Assembly (NCBI GenBank): GCA_030652255.1 | Contig: JAUSAZ010000234.1 | Coordinates: 1-50,084, forward strand | From: Myxococcales bacterium | Lineage (GTDB): Bacteria; Myxococcota_A; Polyangia; Polyangiales; Ga0077539 | Length of the DNA stretch: 50,084 nucleotides | Reading direction: 5' to 3' | Shown here: positions 8,730 to 17,106 of the stretch, one piece after another | Layout: every line of letters begins with the position of its first letter | Position numbering within the stretch: position 1 is the first letter of the stretch | Notes under the pieces: model-generated | What the model was told of the DNA's origin: nothing | What the model saw: only the letters and a program-made list of their open reading frames with translations | Database searches by the model: none | Position numbers and translations under genes: made by a program

Positions 8730-10070
8730 CTATTTGCTCATGGCGACAACGGATTCTCGATAAGTGCGTTCGGCAAGGTGGCGTGCAGCACGCCCATTAA
8801 TACCAGCGAAGAAGCTACGAACGGGAACGTGAAAGAGCACGGACGCCTCGCTAAATCCGACGTGCCTCGCCATATCCGCATACAGTTCAGGAAGATCAAT
8901 TTCGATCTCCTTGTAGTACGAGTTCTGGACGATGACGATGCCTACGCCACCTGGGCGCAGCACCTTCGACATGCCAGCAACTGCGGCCTGCGCGTCCAAG
9001 AAGTACTGCTGCAGGTTGCGACGGTAATATCCGTTTGAGGCCCAAGATGGGTGTTCCGAGACCCGGCGGAGGGTATTTTCGACACCCGACGAGAAGACAG
9101 AGGCGGCGATGTCGCCTGGATTGCCTCGAATGACCGGCGTGCCCATGAGATTCTCCCTCAGCGCACGAAAGTCCATCTCCGCTCCAAGGCCAAGCGCCGC
9201 AAGTTCAAACCCCGTCGTCATCGCGTAGTCGATACGGGTGCAGTACGGTGGCGATGTAAGAATGACATCAGCGCCACCTTCCAGTGATGCCATGTCCCTC
9301 GCGTCAGCAGTCATCAATCGAGCGTGGCCGGCAACGCCTGTCTTGCGACTGCTTGCTTCGCGAAGGAACGCTCTCGCCGTATGAACGAACGCTTCACGCC
9401 ACTCGCTGGCCTTCACGCTAGCCGGCTCGCGAACTTTTACCCACGTTGGGTTCGACCAGCAGCGTTTGATCGCCAACTGGCGACCGCTCCGCAGTAGGCA
9501 AAGAAGCAAAAATGAGGAAACCGGACTGAACCCAGTCTCGACCTTGAGCCGCCGCGAGCGAACTGCTGTTCCCTCGCCAACCAACTTCGCTTGCTCTACC
9601 AGGCGAGACATAAGACCCGCAGACTGTGGCTCCAGCCAAACACTCAGTGCGTCGGAGTGATGCGCCGTCGAACGCCCGCGGAATCGTTCTGCTAGGGCGT
9701 CAATTGCTCGGCCGAGAACGTCTTCATCAAGGACGATGGCCGCGAGTTTTCCTGCCGCGATCACGCTGGCAACAGGATTCAAGTCGATCCCGATTGCCGA
9801 CAAGCCCAGTTCGTAGGCTGCACACGTCGTTGTGCCTGAACCATTCCACGGATCGAGCACGCGGGAACGAGTCGGAAGATTTAGGCATTCAAGGACGCGG
9901 CGCGCGAAGGCGGTGGAGAAGCCTGCGTAGTACGGATACCAAGCGTCCAACCCGCGATTCGACAAAAGCCGCTTCGGACTAAGTGACTCCGTGTGAAGCG
10001 CCCGGCGAAGTCCATCAAGTTCAGGAGCTGCGTGCTTTGTCAATGCGGCAGTAGAGAACTGGACTGTCAT
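8730..10070 (-). CDS. DNA methyltransferase (N4-cytosine/N6-adenine type) of the low-GC cassette
   Basis: This 446-aa protein has the S-adenosylmethionine-binding motif VLDPWNGSGTT at residues 71-81, followed by GIDLNP. The amino-methyltransferase catalytic motif TSPPY is at 272-276 (LTSPPYCTRIDYAMTTGFE), and a late strand reads GVGIVIVQNSYYKEIEID. Motif I precedes motif IV with a spacing of about 190 residues, larger than in small orphan methyltransferases, so the intervening part may include target recognition. Start ATG at 10068-10070 overlaps the stop of the HEPN gene as ATGA, showing translational coupling. It is the third gene of the cassette, and base composition is far less GC-rich than the flanks. 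It probably marks host DNA to protect it; the target sequence is unknown. Confidence 0.85.
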   Translation of the reverse strand: MTVQFSTAALTKHAAPELDGLRRALHTESLSPKRLLSNRGLDAWYPYYAGFSTAFARRVLECLNLPTRSRVLDPWNGSGTTTCAAYELGLSAIGIDLNPVASVIAAGKLAAIVLDEDVLGRAIDALAERFRGRSTAHHSDALSVWLEPQSAGLMSRLVEQAKLVGEGTAVRSRRLKVETGFSPVSSFLLLCLLRSGRQLAIKRCWSNPTWVKVREPASVKASEWREAFVHTARAFLREASSRKTGVAGHARLMTADARDMASLEGGADVILTSPPYCTRIDYAMTTGFELAALGLGAEMDFRALRENLMGTPVIRGNPGDIAASVFSSGVENTLRRVSEHPSWASNGYYRRNLQQYFLDAQAAVAGMSKVLRPGGVGIVIVQNSYYKEIEIDLPELYADMARHVGFSEASVLFHVPVRSFFAGINGRAARHLAERTYRESVVAMSK

Positions 10071-10783
10071 GGGCGCAGGATCTTTTGTGGATCGCGCATC
10101 GACTCGTAGAGGGAGAGTTGAACAGCGTTCATGAGTTGTAGCACGAACGTGCGCTGCTCTTCCCATGTGTCGCTGCTAACTGGGCCAATGTTCTCGCCGT
10201 GTGCAATCGCGTTTCGATCTCTCACGAATTGATTGAGACTACGAAAGAGAATTGTGGCGGGCTCGAGATGGCGCTTTATGTCATCAATGCTCAGTCCAAG
10301 GTTCGCACAGTTGTCCTGCAGTACAGAGTAAGATACATTCGAGCCAGTTCGCACCCAGTCAGTCGGATTCAGAAACGACAGTGGCGCGACGAACAGGTCA
10401 TGAAGCTGTCTGAAGTGAGCGCGGGTCTCCTGCGTGGTCACTCGTGCAATAAGCTCGTTAGTCGTAGTAGCGTTACGAGCTTTCAGCCCCGCCGTCACTT
10501 CGCCCTTCAGTCGAAATTTCAGTATCATCTCGCAGAAGCGCTCGGCTGGAATCGTTGTCGTTCCGACGCAGCGAACATACTCGGAAAATACGGTCTTGAA
10601 GAACCTTTCCCAGTAAGCATAGAGCGTGGGCAGTAGCGCCGCCCGCGTCTGCGGTGCGAGCGTCGAGGAAACGCTCACGATAACGCGATCGAGAGTCGCA
10701 ATGCCGTGAGCGCACTCGGTGTACGTCGAGTCCGAGCTTCGCAGAAACTCCTCTGCGATGCGTTCGAGTTCAAGCTGCTCCAT
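10067..10783 (-). CDS. HEPN-domain protein, MAE_28990/MAE_18760-like
   Basis: This 238-aa, mostly helical protein carries R190-NAIA-H195 (in VRDRNAIAHGE), the Rx4-6H signature of HEPN ribonuclease domains. In the N-terminal half, TLYAYWERFFKTVFSEYV fits the helix seen in the MAE_28990/MAE_18760 HEPN group. HEPN proteins of defence systems are commonly metal-independent RNases acting on tRNA or mRNA; which RNA is cut here is unknown. Start ATG at 10781-10783 overlaps the end of the DUF262 gene by 14 bp; an upstream ATG at 10822 would overlap by 53 bp. The stop overlaps the methyltransferase start. It is the middle gene of the cassette and shares its low GC. Confidence 0.75.
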   Translation of the reverse strand: MEQLELERIAEEFLRSSDSTYTECAHGIATLDRVIVSVSSTLAPQTRAALLPTLYAYWERFFKTVFSEYVRCVGTTTIPAERFCEMILKFRLKGEVTAGLKARNATTTNELIARVTTQETRAHFRQLHDLFVAPLSFLNPTDWVRTGSNVSYSVLQDNCANLGLSIDDIKRHLEPATILFRSLNQFVRDRNAIAHGENIGPVSSDTWEEQRTFVLQLMNAVQLSLYESMRDPQKILRP

Positions 10784-11921
10784 TATCCGCGAGCCACTTG
10801 CGAGCGAGTTCGAGCCGGCCACGGGTCTTTTTGACAGAATTGGAGCCGGAGCCGGTGAGTCCCTGGTCTTTTGCTGAAACGATGATGTCGATAATCTTAT
10901 CGCGAAGCTTGTCGGCGCTAAGTCCTTCGGCTTGCGAAAGACTCATCGCGACGCCGAGAGCAACGAGTTCATAAAGCGTTGGCGAGAAGGGCCCTTGATT
11001 AGAACGTGTGTCCTTGCTCTTCGCGCGAAATGCATCGCCTCCTGGTATTGCCGCAGCAATCAGCGTCCAAGTTCTCTCGAAAATCTCGCGCTCCCCAGAG
11101 AAATCAAAGGACACACGCTTCGCCGCGACGTCCTCCATGTATCTGGTCAAGAGGTCGCGCACGTCGTGCTTGAAATGATCTCCATAGTTCTTCATGGTGA
11201 AGAATCTCAGGGCCAGTTCTTCTGCGAATCCGTTTCGGGCCTTCTCGCCTTCGAGGCCAAGTGCTTCCACGAATGCGGTGGTCTTTGCGACATTCTGAAG
11301 ATAGTCAGGAAACTCGTTTCCGATGAGCCGGATGGAACAATTACGGAGTTCCTGATCTTCGAGCTCAGCGCCTCCGCTGTTGAGTCGCTTGAATACTTCG
11401 TACTTGTACGTCGGGTGCGTCTCGCGTTTAAGGACGATAATATGAAGACGTGATCGCTTTAAATTGAGCTGCAGCTGCGTCGGAAGACGGCTGAACGACA
11501 GTCCTCTGATGGCCTTAAGATACTCGCCGGCGACGAGTTGCAGCGGAACCTCCATATTGTTTTCGTTCTCGTAGTGCCAGTCGTTCTCGTTCTCCTCCTC
11601 ACCTTGATACGCCGCGGGCACGTCCGCTGCCCCGCCGAAAAACTTCACGATGGTCGACATCCGCTGAAGGCCATCCAGTAGTTCCCACTTGCCGTCGTCT
11701 GCCTCGAAGAAGAAAAGAGGCGGGATCGGGATCTCCAGAATGAGGGACTCCACGAAGCTGCTCTGTTGCCCGCGCGTCCAACGAAACAATCGCTGGAAGT
11801 CCGGCCTGATCAGGATCTCCCCATCGCGGTGCAGGTTCACAAGTTCCGACACGGAGTAGGTTAGGGCTTCGTGCTTAATGTTCTTCCGGTGGCGGGCAAC
11901 CTCTTCGATCAACTGGGTCAT
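10770..11921 (-). CDS. DUF262 domain protein (ParB/Srx-like nuclease fold), first gene of the cassette
   Basis: This 383-aa protein has the characteristic DUF262 sequence: YSVSELVNLHRDG, the IRPDFQRLFRWTRGQQSSFV block, IPIPPLFFFE, the DGLQRMST motif (about 83-90, equivalent to DGQQR), and later FKRLNSGGAELEDQELRN. DUF262 is the N-terminal domain of GmrSD type IV restriction enzymes and is thought to hydrolyse nucleotides or to nick or sense DNA. The usual C-terminal DUF1524 HNH nuclease is absent: the protein ends soon after the DUF262 core plus a helical tail. AAGGAGG abuts an ATG at 11928-11930 with no spacing but stands nine bases from the ATG at 11919-11921, so I use the latter. Composition is low-GC, like the two genes behind it. 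Confidence 0.85.
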   Translation of the reverse strand: MTQLIEEVARHRKNIKHEALTYSVSELVNLHRDGEILIRPDFQRLFRWTRGQQSSFVESLILEIPIPPLFFFEADDGKWELLDGLQRMSTIVKFFGGAADVPAAYQGEEENENDWHYENENNMEVPLQLVAGEYLKAIRGLSFSRLPTQLQLNLKRSRLHIIVLKRETHPTYKYEVFKRLNSGGAELEDQELRNCSIRLIGNEFPDYLQNVAKTTAFVEALGLEGEKARNGFAEELALRFFTMKNYGDHFKHDVRDLLTRYMEDVAAKRVSFDFSGEREIFERTWTLIAAAIPGGDAFRAKSKDTRSNQGPFSPTLYELVALGVAMSLSQAEGLSADKLRDKIIDIIVSAKDQGLTGSGSNSVKKTRGRLELARKWLADNGAA

Positions 11922-12245
11922 CGGTCTCATCCTCCTTCGTTCCTCAGGCCACGGGAGCCTACACCGAATTCTCCCGAAAATGAACGCGCCAAGGCGGTGG
12001 CCCGGAAGATCCTGCCAATGCTCGCGGGTAGGCGTACAACGGATAGTGAGCGATCTGGTAACTGGAGCGGATCCATCCCAACGCAGCTCTCTCGGCGCGG
12101 GGCCATTGGTTCGCCTATCCCCCTCGCGCTGCGGCTACGGGGCCTGCGGGCGGGGCAGCTTCGCGCGGGTCGATGAGCGGGGTGCGCGCGAGGGGGACGA
12201 TGACGAGCGGGGCACCGCGCGCGGAAAGGCGACGGTCGAGGCGGG
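11922..12245. other. Intergenic gap at the island boundary
   Basis: About 320 bp lie upstream of the DUF262 gene. GC is intermediate up to about 12090 and then returns to the high chromosomal level. The plus strand encodes ENERAKAVARKILPMLAG near 11980-12030, which looks protein-like and could be a gene scrap, but it has no start or known family. The promoter of the cassette must lie here; no clear -35/-10 pair was found. Confidence 0.4.
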
Positions 12246-13307
12246 TCAGCAGGCGTTCGCGTAGGGCGCGAGCAGGGACCACGTGCGCGGCCCCACGATG
12301 CCGTCGACGGCGAGGCCGTTGGCGTCCTGGAACTCCATGACCGCGCGCTCTGTGCGCGGGCCGAAGACCCCGTCGACGGCCACCGCGTAGCCCAGGTTCG
12401 ACAGGGCGCTCTGGATGTTCGACACCCCGGCCCCGCGCGCGCCCCTCCCGATGGAGGTGCTCGGACGGCGCGCGGGCGCCGTGGGCGCCGGGCGCGGCGG
12501 CCGCTGCCCGGTGCCCGCGCTCGCGTGCGTGACCGCGGCCATGCGCCGCGGCATGCCCAGCGCCGCCCGTGTGCGCGGGCCCACGAGCCCGTCGACGCGC
12601 AGGCCCGCGTGGGCCTGGAACGTCCGCACGGCCTGCTCCGTCACGGGGCCGAACACGCCGTCGATGTTGGCGTGGAAGCCCACGTTGTTGAGGGCGGTCT
12701 GGAGGTTCTTGATCTCCGGCCCGCGGTCGCCGCGGCGCAGCGTCGTGGGGTCGAGCCCCGCGCTCTTCGAGGTGACCTGCTGCTCCTCCTCCTCTTCCTC
12801 CTCTTCCTCCTCCTCCTCCTCCTCCTCCTCCTCCTCCTCCTCCTCCTCCTCCGACTCCTCCTCCGACGCGTCGCCGAACTCGCTCGCGGCGCGCTCCAAC
12901 ACGGCGTCGGCGCTCTCCTCGTCGACGTCGAAGGCCTCAGCGAGGAGCAGGAACAGCTCGTACTCGTCGCCCTCCTCGATCTCGCCGTCGGACAGCATGA
13001 CGACGGCCGCGGCGTGGAGCACCGTCTGCCGGTCGGCGGGGCGCGTGACCGTGCGCGCGAGCTTCTCGATGCGGGCCTCCCAGCCCGACTTCATCTCCGC
13101 GGCGCTGGCGCGCATCGCGCCGGTGATCTGCTGCTCCGAGAGGCCGTCGCTCAGGTCGGCGATCAGGCCCGCGAGGGCCTGCGTCTCGTCGTCTTCGAGC
13201 TCCCCGTCGGCCGCGGCCAGGAGTATCCCCGCGTCGACCACGCCCTGAAGCAGCGCCGACCCCAGGCGCGGACCGGAACCCTGCGGCGGCCTTCGTCTCT
13301 CCATCAT
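12246..13307 (-). CDS. TerB-like domain fused to two peptidoglycan-binding domains through a poly-Glu linker
   Basis: This 353-aa protein begins with a TerB-type helical domain (GILLAAADGELEDDETQALA, residues about 27-46, and VVMLSDGEIEEGDEYELFLL), whose acidic loops bind metal in TerB. It continues with an acidic linker containing 23 consecutive Glu residues. Two PG_binding_1 modules follow, each with the typical IQxxLxxxGY...DGVFGPxTExAVxxFQ pattern, separated by a Pro/Arg/Ala spacer. No signal peptide is visible, which is odd for a protein with peptidoglycan-binding modules. GGAGG at 13315-13319 is seven bases from ATG 13305-13307; two other ATGs (13313, 13304) are less well spaced. The role is unknown; metal or stress sensing at the wall is one possibility. 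Confidence 0.8.
   Translation of the reverse strand: MMERRRPPQGSGPRLGSALLQGVVDAGILLAAADGELEDDETQALAGLIADLSDGLSEQQITGAMRASAAEMKSGWEARIEKLARTVTRPADRQTVLHAAAVVMLSDGEIEEGDEYELFLLLAEAFDVDEESADAVLERAASEFGDASEEESEEEEEEEEEEEEEEEEEEEEEEEQQVTSKSAGLDPTTLRRGDRGPEIKNLQTALNNVGFHANIDGVFGPVTEQAVRTFQAHAGLRVDGLVGPRTRAALGMPRRMAAVTHASAGTGQRPPRPAPTAPARRPSTSIGRGARGAGVSNIQSALSNLGYAVAVDGVFGPRTERAVMEFQDANGLAVDGIVGPRTWSLLAPYANAC
12783..12851. repeat. GAG/GAA trinucleotide microsatellite encoding 23 Glu
   Basis: Within the TerB-like gene, 69 bp are made only of GAG and GAA codons on the minus strand (CTC/TTC on the plus strand). The run is bounded by CAG CAG on one side and TCG on the other. Such a tract can change length by slippage without breaking the frame. 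Confidence 0.9.
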
Positions 13308-13693
13308 GAGCATTCCTCCGGCGGCGGATACGACGCGAGGACCCCGGAGGGGTCAAGCACGAGCGCGATGGGCCGCGCCTGGAGCGCCGCGCTCGGAGCA
13401 TTTCCCGCTCCCCCCAACTGCACGGGAAGATGAGGCCGTACGGCTGTCGATGGGCCTCCGCGTCGATCGCGCGCCACGCCGTCGAGCGGCGCCCGGATGG
13501 TCGTCGACGCGGTCGCTCCGACCGACCGCAGCGCGGGCGAGTAGGACCTCCGGCTCTCCCGCCGCTCCTGCGGCAGTCACAACACATCTTGCGGAGGCCC
13601 TGGTGCTTCCACCATGAAGGCCCGATTGGCTCGCCGCGCGCGACACCCGCGCCAGGCTTCCTCCTGCGCCTCCCGAAGGGTCCGGCCATCCCG
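13308..13693. other. Divergent intergenic gap
   Basis: About 390 bp of high-GC DNA separate the TerB-like gene (minus) and the MYXO-CTERM gene (plus). It should hold both promoters. I saw no RNA gene, no repeat and no reliable coding frame, although a plus-strand frame is open by chance from 13430. Confidence 0.4.
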
Positions 13694-16600
13694 ATGCAAC
13701 CTCGCTCCCTCGTCGCCGTGGCGTTTGCGTTGGGTGTCACCGCCCTCTCGGGCGCGGCGCTCGCCCACCCCGTGACCGTCGACGGCAGCGCCGCCGAGTG
13801 GTCGGCCCGCGTCCCCACGGCGGACAACCTCGGGCTCGTCGCGCGCACCGCCTCGTCGACGGGCGAGTACGTGTGGCTCGACAACGCCGCCGACGCTCGC
13901 ACCGACCTCGCGGCCCCCGAGAACGACGCCAACATCACCCGCGTCCAGTACACGGGCACCCCGGCGGGCCTCGCCATCCTGGTGCGCCTCGCCGCGACCA
14001 CCCCCTCGGGCGCGCCGGTGCAGGTGCAGGTGGCGATCGACACCGACCGCACCGCCGGGAGCGGGCAGAACTTCCTCGCGGGCTTCAGCGACACCCAGGT
14101 CGCCCCCGAGGCGCGCTGGGAGCGCCTGGTGCAGACCCGCTTCGGCTCCGGCGGCACGGCCGTCGTGCTCGACCCCGCCTTCGCGACCACCGCCACGGTG
14201 GCGGCGGTGCGCGGCGCCGACGGCGTCGAGGTGTTCGTCCCGTGGAGCGCGCTCGGCCTCTCCGCCCCGCCCGCCGCGCCGCTGCGCTTCACCGTCGCGA
14301 CCTTCCGCGCGCAGGCCAACGATGACACCGTGGCCGTCGGCGGCTCGGAGGTCTCCAACGCCCTCGACGTCGTGACCGACTACGGCGACCCCCGCGCCGC
14401 GAGCCACCCCAACACCTTCGCCGAGGTGGGCGACCAGGTCATCAACTATTACGCCGATGTGTATTTCGGCGCCGACGGCGAGGTGTACGCCCCGCTGATG
14501 GTCACGCGCTTCGTCTCCGACGCGGCGGCCTCGACCGCGGGCGGCAACGAGTGGGTGGCGCTGCGCAACATGACCCCGGGGCCCCTCGCGCTCGGGAGCT
14601 TCCGCGTCGGCGACGAGGAGACCGTCGACGGCACCGAGGGGATGTACAGCTTCCCCGCCGCCACGCTCGCGCCGGGCGCGACCTTCATCGTGGCCGCGAG
14701 CGGCTCGCAGTACGCCGCGCGCTACGGCCGCGCCGCCGACGCCGAGTTCGCCACCACCGCGGGCGACGGCACCCCCGACATGATCCGCTACACGCTCTGG
14801 ACCCCGTCGGGCAGCTGGGGCCTCGCCAACGGCGGCGACGAGATCCTCGTGCTCGACGGCTCGAACACCATCGTCGACGTCGTCAACTACGGCTCCGGGG
14901 TCTACCCCGGCGTGACGGCCGCCGCGGTGATCTCGACCACGGCGCGGGTGTACAGCCGCCTCCCCGCGCTCCCCGACCGCGACGACAACGCCCTCGACTT
15001 CGCCGACGCGGGCGCCACCTGCGCCGTCGACATGGACTGCCCCAGCGCCTGCTCGCGCTGCGACGTCAACGCGTGCGGCCCGCGCCCGGCCGGCACCTCG
15101 TGCGCCGACGCCGACGCCTGCAACGGCGCCGAGACCTGCAACGCCGCGGGGGTCTGCACCGCCGGGACGCCGCTCGTCTGCGCCGACGCCAGCCCCTGCA
15201 CCACCGACTCGTGCAACCCCGCGACGGGCTGCGTGAACGCCCCCGTGGCGGCCGGCACCCCGTGCGCCGACGCCGACGCCTGCAACGGGGCCGAGACCTG
15301 CAACGCCGTGGGCGCCTGCACCGCCGGGACGCCGCTCGTCTGCGCCGATGCCAACCCCTGCACCGTCAACACCTGCAACCCCGCGAGCGGGTGCGCCGTG
15401 GCCTTCCTCGACGACGGCACGGTCTGCGGCAACACCAACGTGTGCACCGGTCGGCAGGTCTGCGGCTCGGGCCTGTGCGTGACCGCGGCGCCCCTCACCT
15501 GCGTCGACACCAACCCCTGCACCACCGACGCCTGCAACCCCGCGTCAGGCTGCGACTTCCCCCCGGTGGCGGCGGGCACCTCGTGCGCCGACGCCGACGC
15601 CTGCAACGGCGCCGAAGCCTGCAACGCCGCGGGGGCCTGCGCCGCGGGCACGCCGCTGGTCTGCGCCGACACCAACCCCTGCACGGCCGACTCGTGCAGC
15701 CCCACGACGGGCTGCGTGAACGCACCCGTGGCCGCGGGCACCTCGTGCGGTGACGGCGATGCCTGCAACGGCGCCGAGACCTGCAACGCCGCGGGCGCCT
15801 GCGCCGCGGGGACGCCGCTCTCCTGCGCCGACACCAACCCCTGCACCGCGGACTCGTGCAACGCCACCACCGGCTGCGTGAACGCCCCCGTCGCGGCGGG
15901 CACCGCGTGCGGTGACGGCGACGCTTGCAACGGCGCGGAGACCTGCAACGCCGCGGGCGCCTGCGCCGCGGGCACGCCGCTGGTCTGCGCCGACACCAAC
16001 CCCTGCACGGCCGACTCGTGCAGCCCCACGACGGGCTGCGTGAACGCACCCGTGGCCGCGGGCACCGCGTGCGGGGACGGCGACGCCTGCAATGGCGCCG
16101 AGACCTGCAACGCCGCGGGCGTCTGCACCGCGGGGACGGCGGTGACCTGCCCCCCGAGCGCGCTGCCGTGTCGGATCAACGCCTGCGACCCCACCTCGGG
16201 CGCGTGCGTGCTCGCCAACGCGATGACCGGAGCGCTCTGCGACGACGGCGACCTCTGCAATGGCGTCGAGCGCTGCGACACGTTGGGAGCCTGCGTGATG
16301 GGTCCCCTCCCCGACGGCGGTCTGTGCGGCGACGCGGGCGACGCGGGCGACGCGGTGGTGGCCGACGTGACGGGCGACGCGGTCGATGCAGACGACGCGG
16401 CGACGGACGACGTGGAGAGCGACGCGATGGTCGCCGACGCGGCGATGGACGACGTGGAGAGCGACGCGACGACGGACGACGCGACGACGGACGACGCGAC
16501 GTTGGCCGACGCGACGTTGGCCGATGGGGCCGTGGACGACGTCGACAGCGACGCGGCGGTCACCGACGTCGGCGCGCTCGACGTCGCGGACGCGCGGGCG

Positions 16601-16813
16601 GACGCGCGGGCGGACGTGGCCGTGGTCGACACCGGCCTCCAGGACGGCGGGATCAGCGCGGACATCCCCGACGCCGCGACCGACGCGCCGCCGGCTGATC
16701 CCGCGGGCTGCGGCTGCCGCGCTGCGGGCGGAGCCTCCGACGGCCGCCTGGCGCTCGCGGGCCTCGCCGCGCTGGGCGTCGCGCTCTCCCGCCGCCGCCG
16801 CCGTCGTCGCTAG
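13694..16813 (+). CDS. MYXO-CTERM surface protein with lamin-tail domain and Cys-rich repeats
   Basis: This 1039-aa protein has a signal peptide (MQPRSLVAVAFALGV, cleavage after ALAH or so). A beta-rich domain about 170 residues long starts VTVDGSAAEW, like DOMON/carbohydrate-binding folds. A lamin-tail-type domain follows (NEWVALRNMT ... GGDEILVLDGSNTIVDVVNYGSG). Then come about eight Cys-rich repeats of the form CADADACNGAETCNAAGxC / CADxNPCTxDSCNPxTGCVNAPVAAGT, similar to slime-mould CTDC repeats. An Asp/Ala/Thr-rich spacer of about 110 residues leads to a MYXO-CTERM tail: GCGCRAAGG, hydrophobic helix, RRRRRRR. In myxobacteria that tail directs sorting to the cell surface after cleavage near its cysteine. 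The start at 13694 is chosen because it gives an intact signal peptide; the open frame extends upstream to 13430. Confidence 0.9.
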   Translation: MQPRSLVAVAFALGVTALSGAALAHPVTVDGSAAEWSARVPTADNLGLVARTASSTGEYVWLDNAADARTDLAAPENDANITRVQYTGTPAGLAILVRLAATTPSGAPVQVQVAIDTDRTAGSGQNFLAGFSDTQVAPEARWERLVQTRFGSGGTAVVLDPAFATTATVAAVRGADGVEVFVPWSALGLSAPPAAPLRFTVATFRAQANDDTVAVGGSEVSNALDVVTDYGDPRAASHPNTFAEVGDQVINYYADVYFGADGEVYAPLMVTRFVSDAAASTAGGNEWVALRNMTPGPLALGSFRVGDEETVDGTEGMYSFPAATLAPGATFIVAASGSQYAARYGRAADAEFATTAGDGTPDMIRYTLWTPSGSWGLANGGDEILVLDGSNTIVDVVNYGSGVYPGVTAAAVISTTARVYSRLPALPDRDDNALDFADAGATCAVDMDCPSACSRCDVNACGPRPAGTSCADADACNGAETCNAAGVCTAGTPLVCADASPCTTDSCNPATGCVNAPVAAGTPCADADACNGAETCNAVGACTAGTPLVCADANPCTVNTCNPASGCAVAFLDDGTVCGNTNVCTGRQVCGSGLCVTAAPLTCVDTNPCTTDACNPASGCDFPPVAAGTSCADADACNGAEACNAAGACAAGTPLVCADTNPCTADSCSPTTGCVNAPVAAGTSCGDGDACNGAETCNAAGACAAGTPLSCADTNPCTADSCNATTGCVNAPVAAGTACGDGDACNGAETCNAAGACAAGTPLVCADTNPCTADSCSPTTGCVNAPVAAGTACGDGDACNGAETCNAAGVCTAGTAVTCPPSALPCRINACDPTSGACVLANAMTGALCDDGDLCNGVERCDTLGACVMGPLPDGGLCGDAGDAGDAVVADVTGDAVDADDAATDDVESDAMVADAAMDDVESDATTDDATTDDATLADATLADGAVDDVDSDAAVTDVGALDVADARADARADVAVVDTGLQDGGISADIPDAATDAPPADPAGCGCRAAGGASDGRLALAGLAALGVALSRRRRRRR
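15100..16140. repeat. In-gene tandem repeats encoding the Cys-rich modules
   Basis: Units of roughly 150 bp are repeated, each coding for one pair of CADxDACNGAETC and CADTNPCTADSC halves. Two units (starting near 15655 and 15975) are almost identical at DNA level, indicating recent duplication or gene conversion. Confidence 0.8.
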
Positions 16814-16933
16814 GGGGACGAACCGCCAGGGCGCTCCCCACAAGCTCGCTGACCGCTGCCTCCTTCGCGGCTGCATGCGCGGCAGCGGGTGGAAGCGCGC
16901 GGCGTTGCGGCGCGAGACCTCCGCTTGGGCGGC

Positions 16934-17046
16934 GTCCCGGGAGCTCCGGCCAACATTCGCGGGAGTGGGTTCTACGAGTCATGGGTTCTGTGTAGACCCG
17001 AGCGAATCCGCGCCGACAACGGTGCCCCGTTGGTCCTCCTATTGGC
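16934..17046. repeat. Dispersed repeat, copy 1
   Basis: This segment matches 20542-20656 over its whole length and 21787-21866 over its right part. Shared landmarks are a CAA-C-TTCGCGGGAG-type left block, TCATGGGTTCT, GCGAATCCGCGCCGAC and GTGCCCCGTTGGTCCTCCT. It is immediately followed by the broken AlkB-like gene. All three copies have the same orientation. No terminal inverted repeat or reading frame was recognised. Confidence 0.8.
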
Positions 17047-17106
17047 CCTCGTGGGTCCTCTTCGGCGCTGGTGCGATCGACGCGGTAGGGAATGTGCGGC
17101 GGCCGC

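Noticed and set aside
13430..13693. N-terminal extension of the MYXO-CTERM protein to 1127 aa
   Set aside because: It would place 88 Arg/Pro-rich residues before a clear signal peptide.
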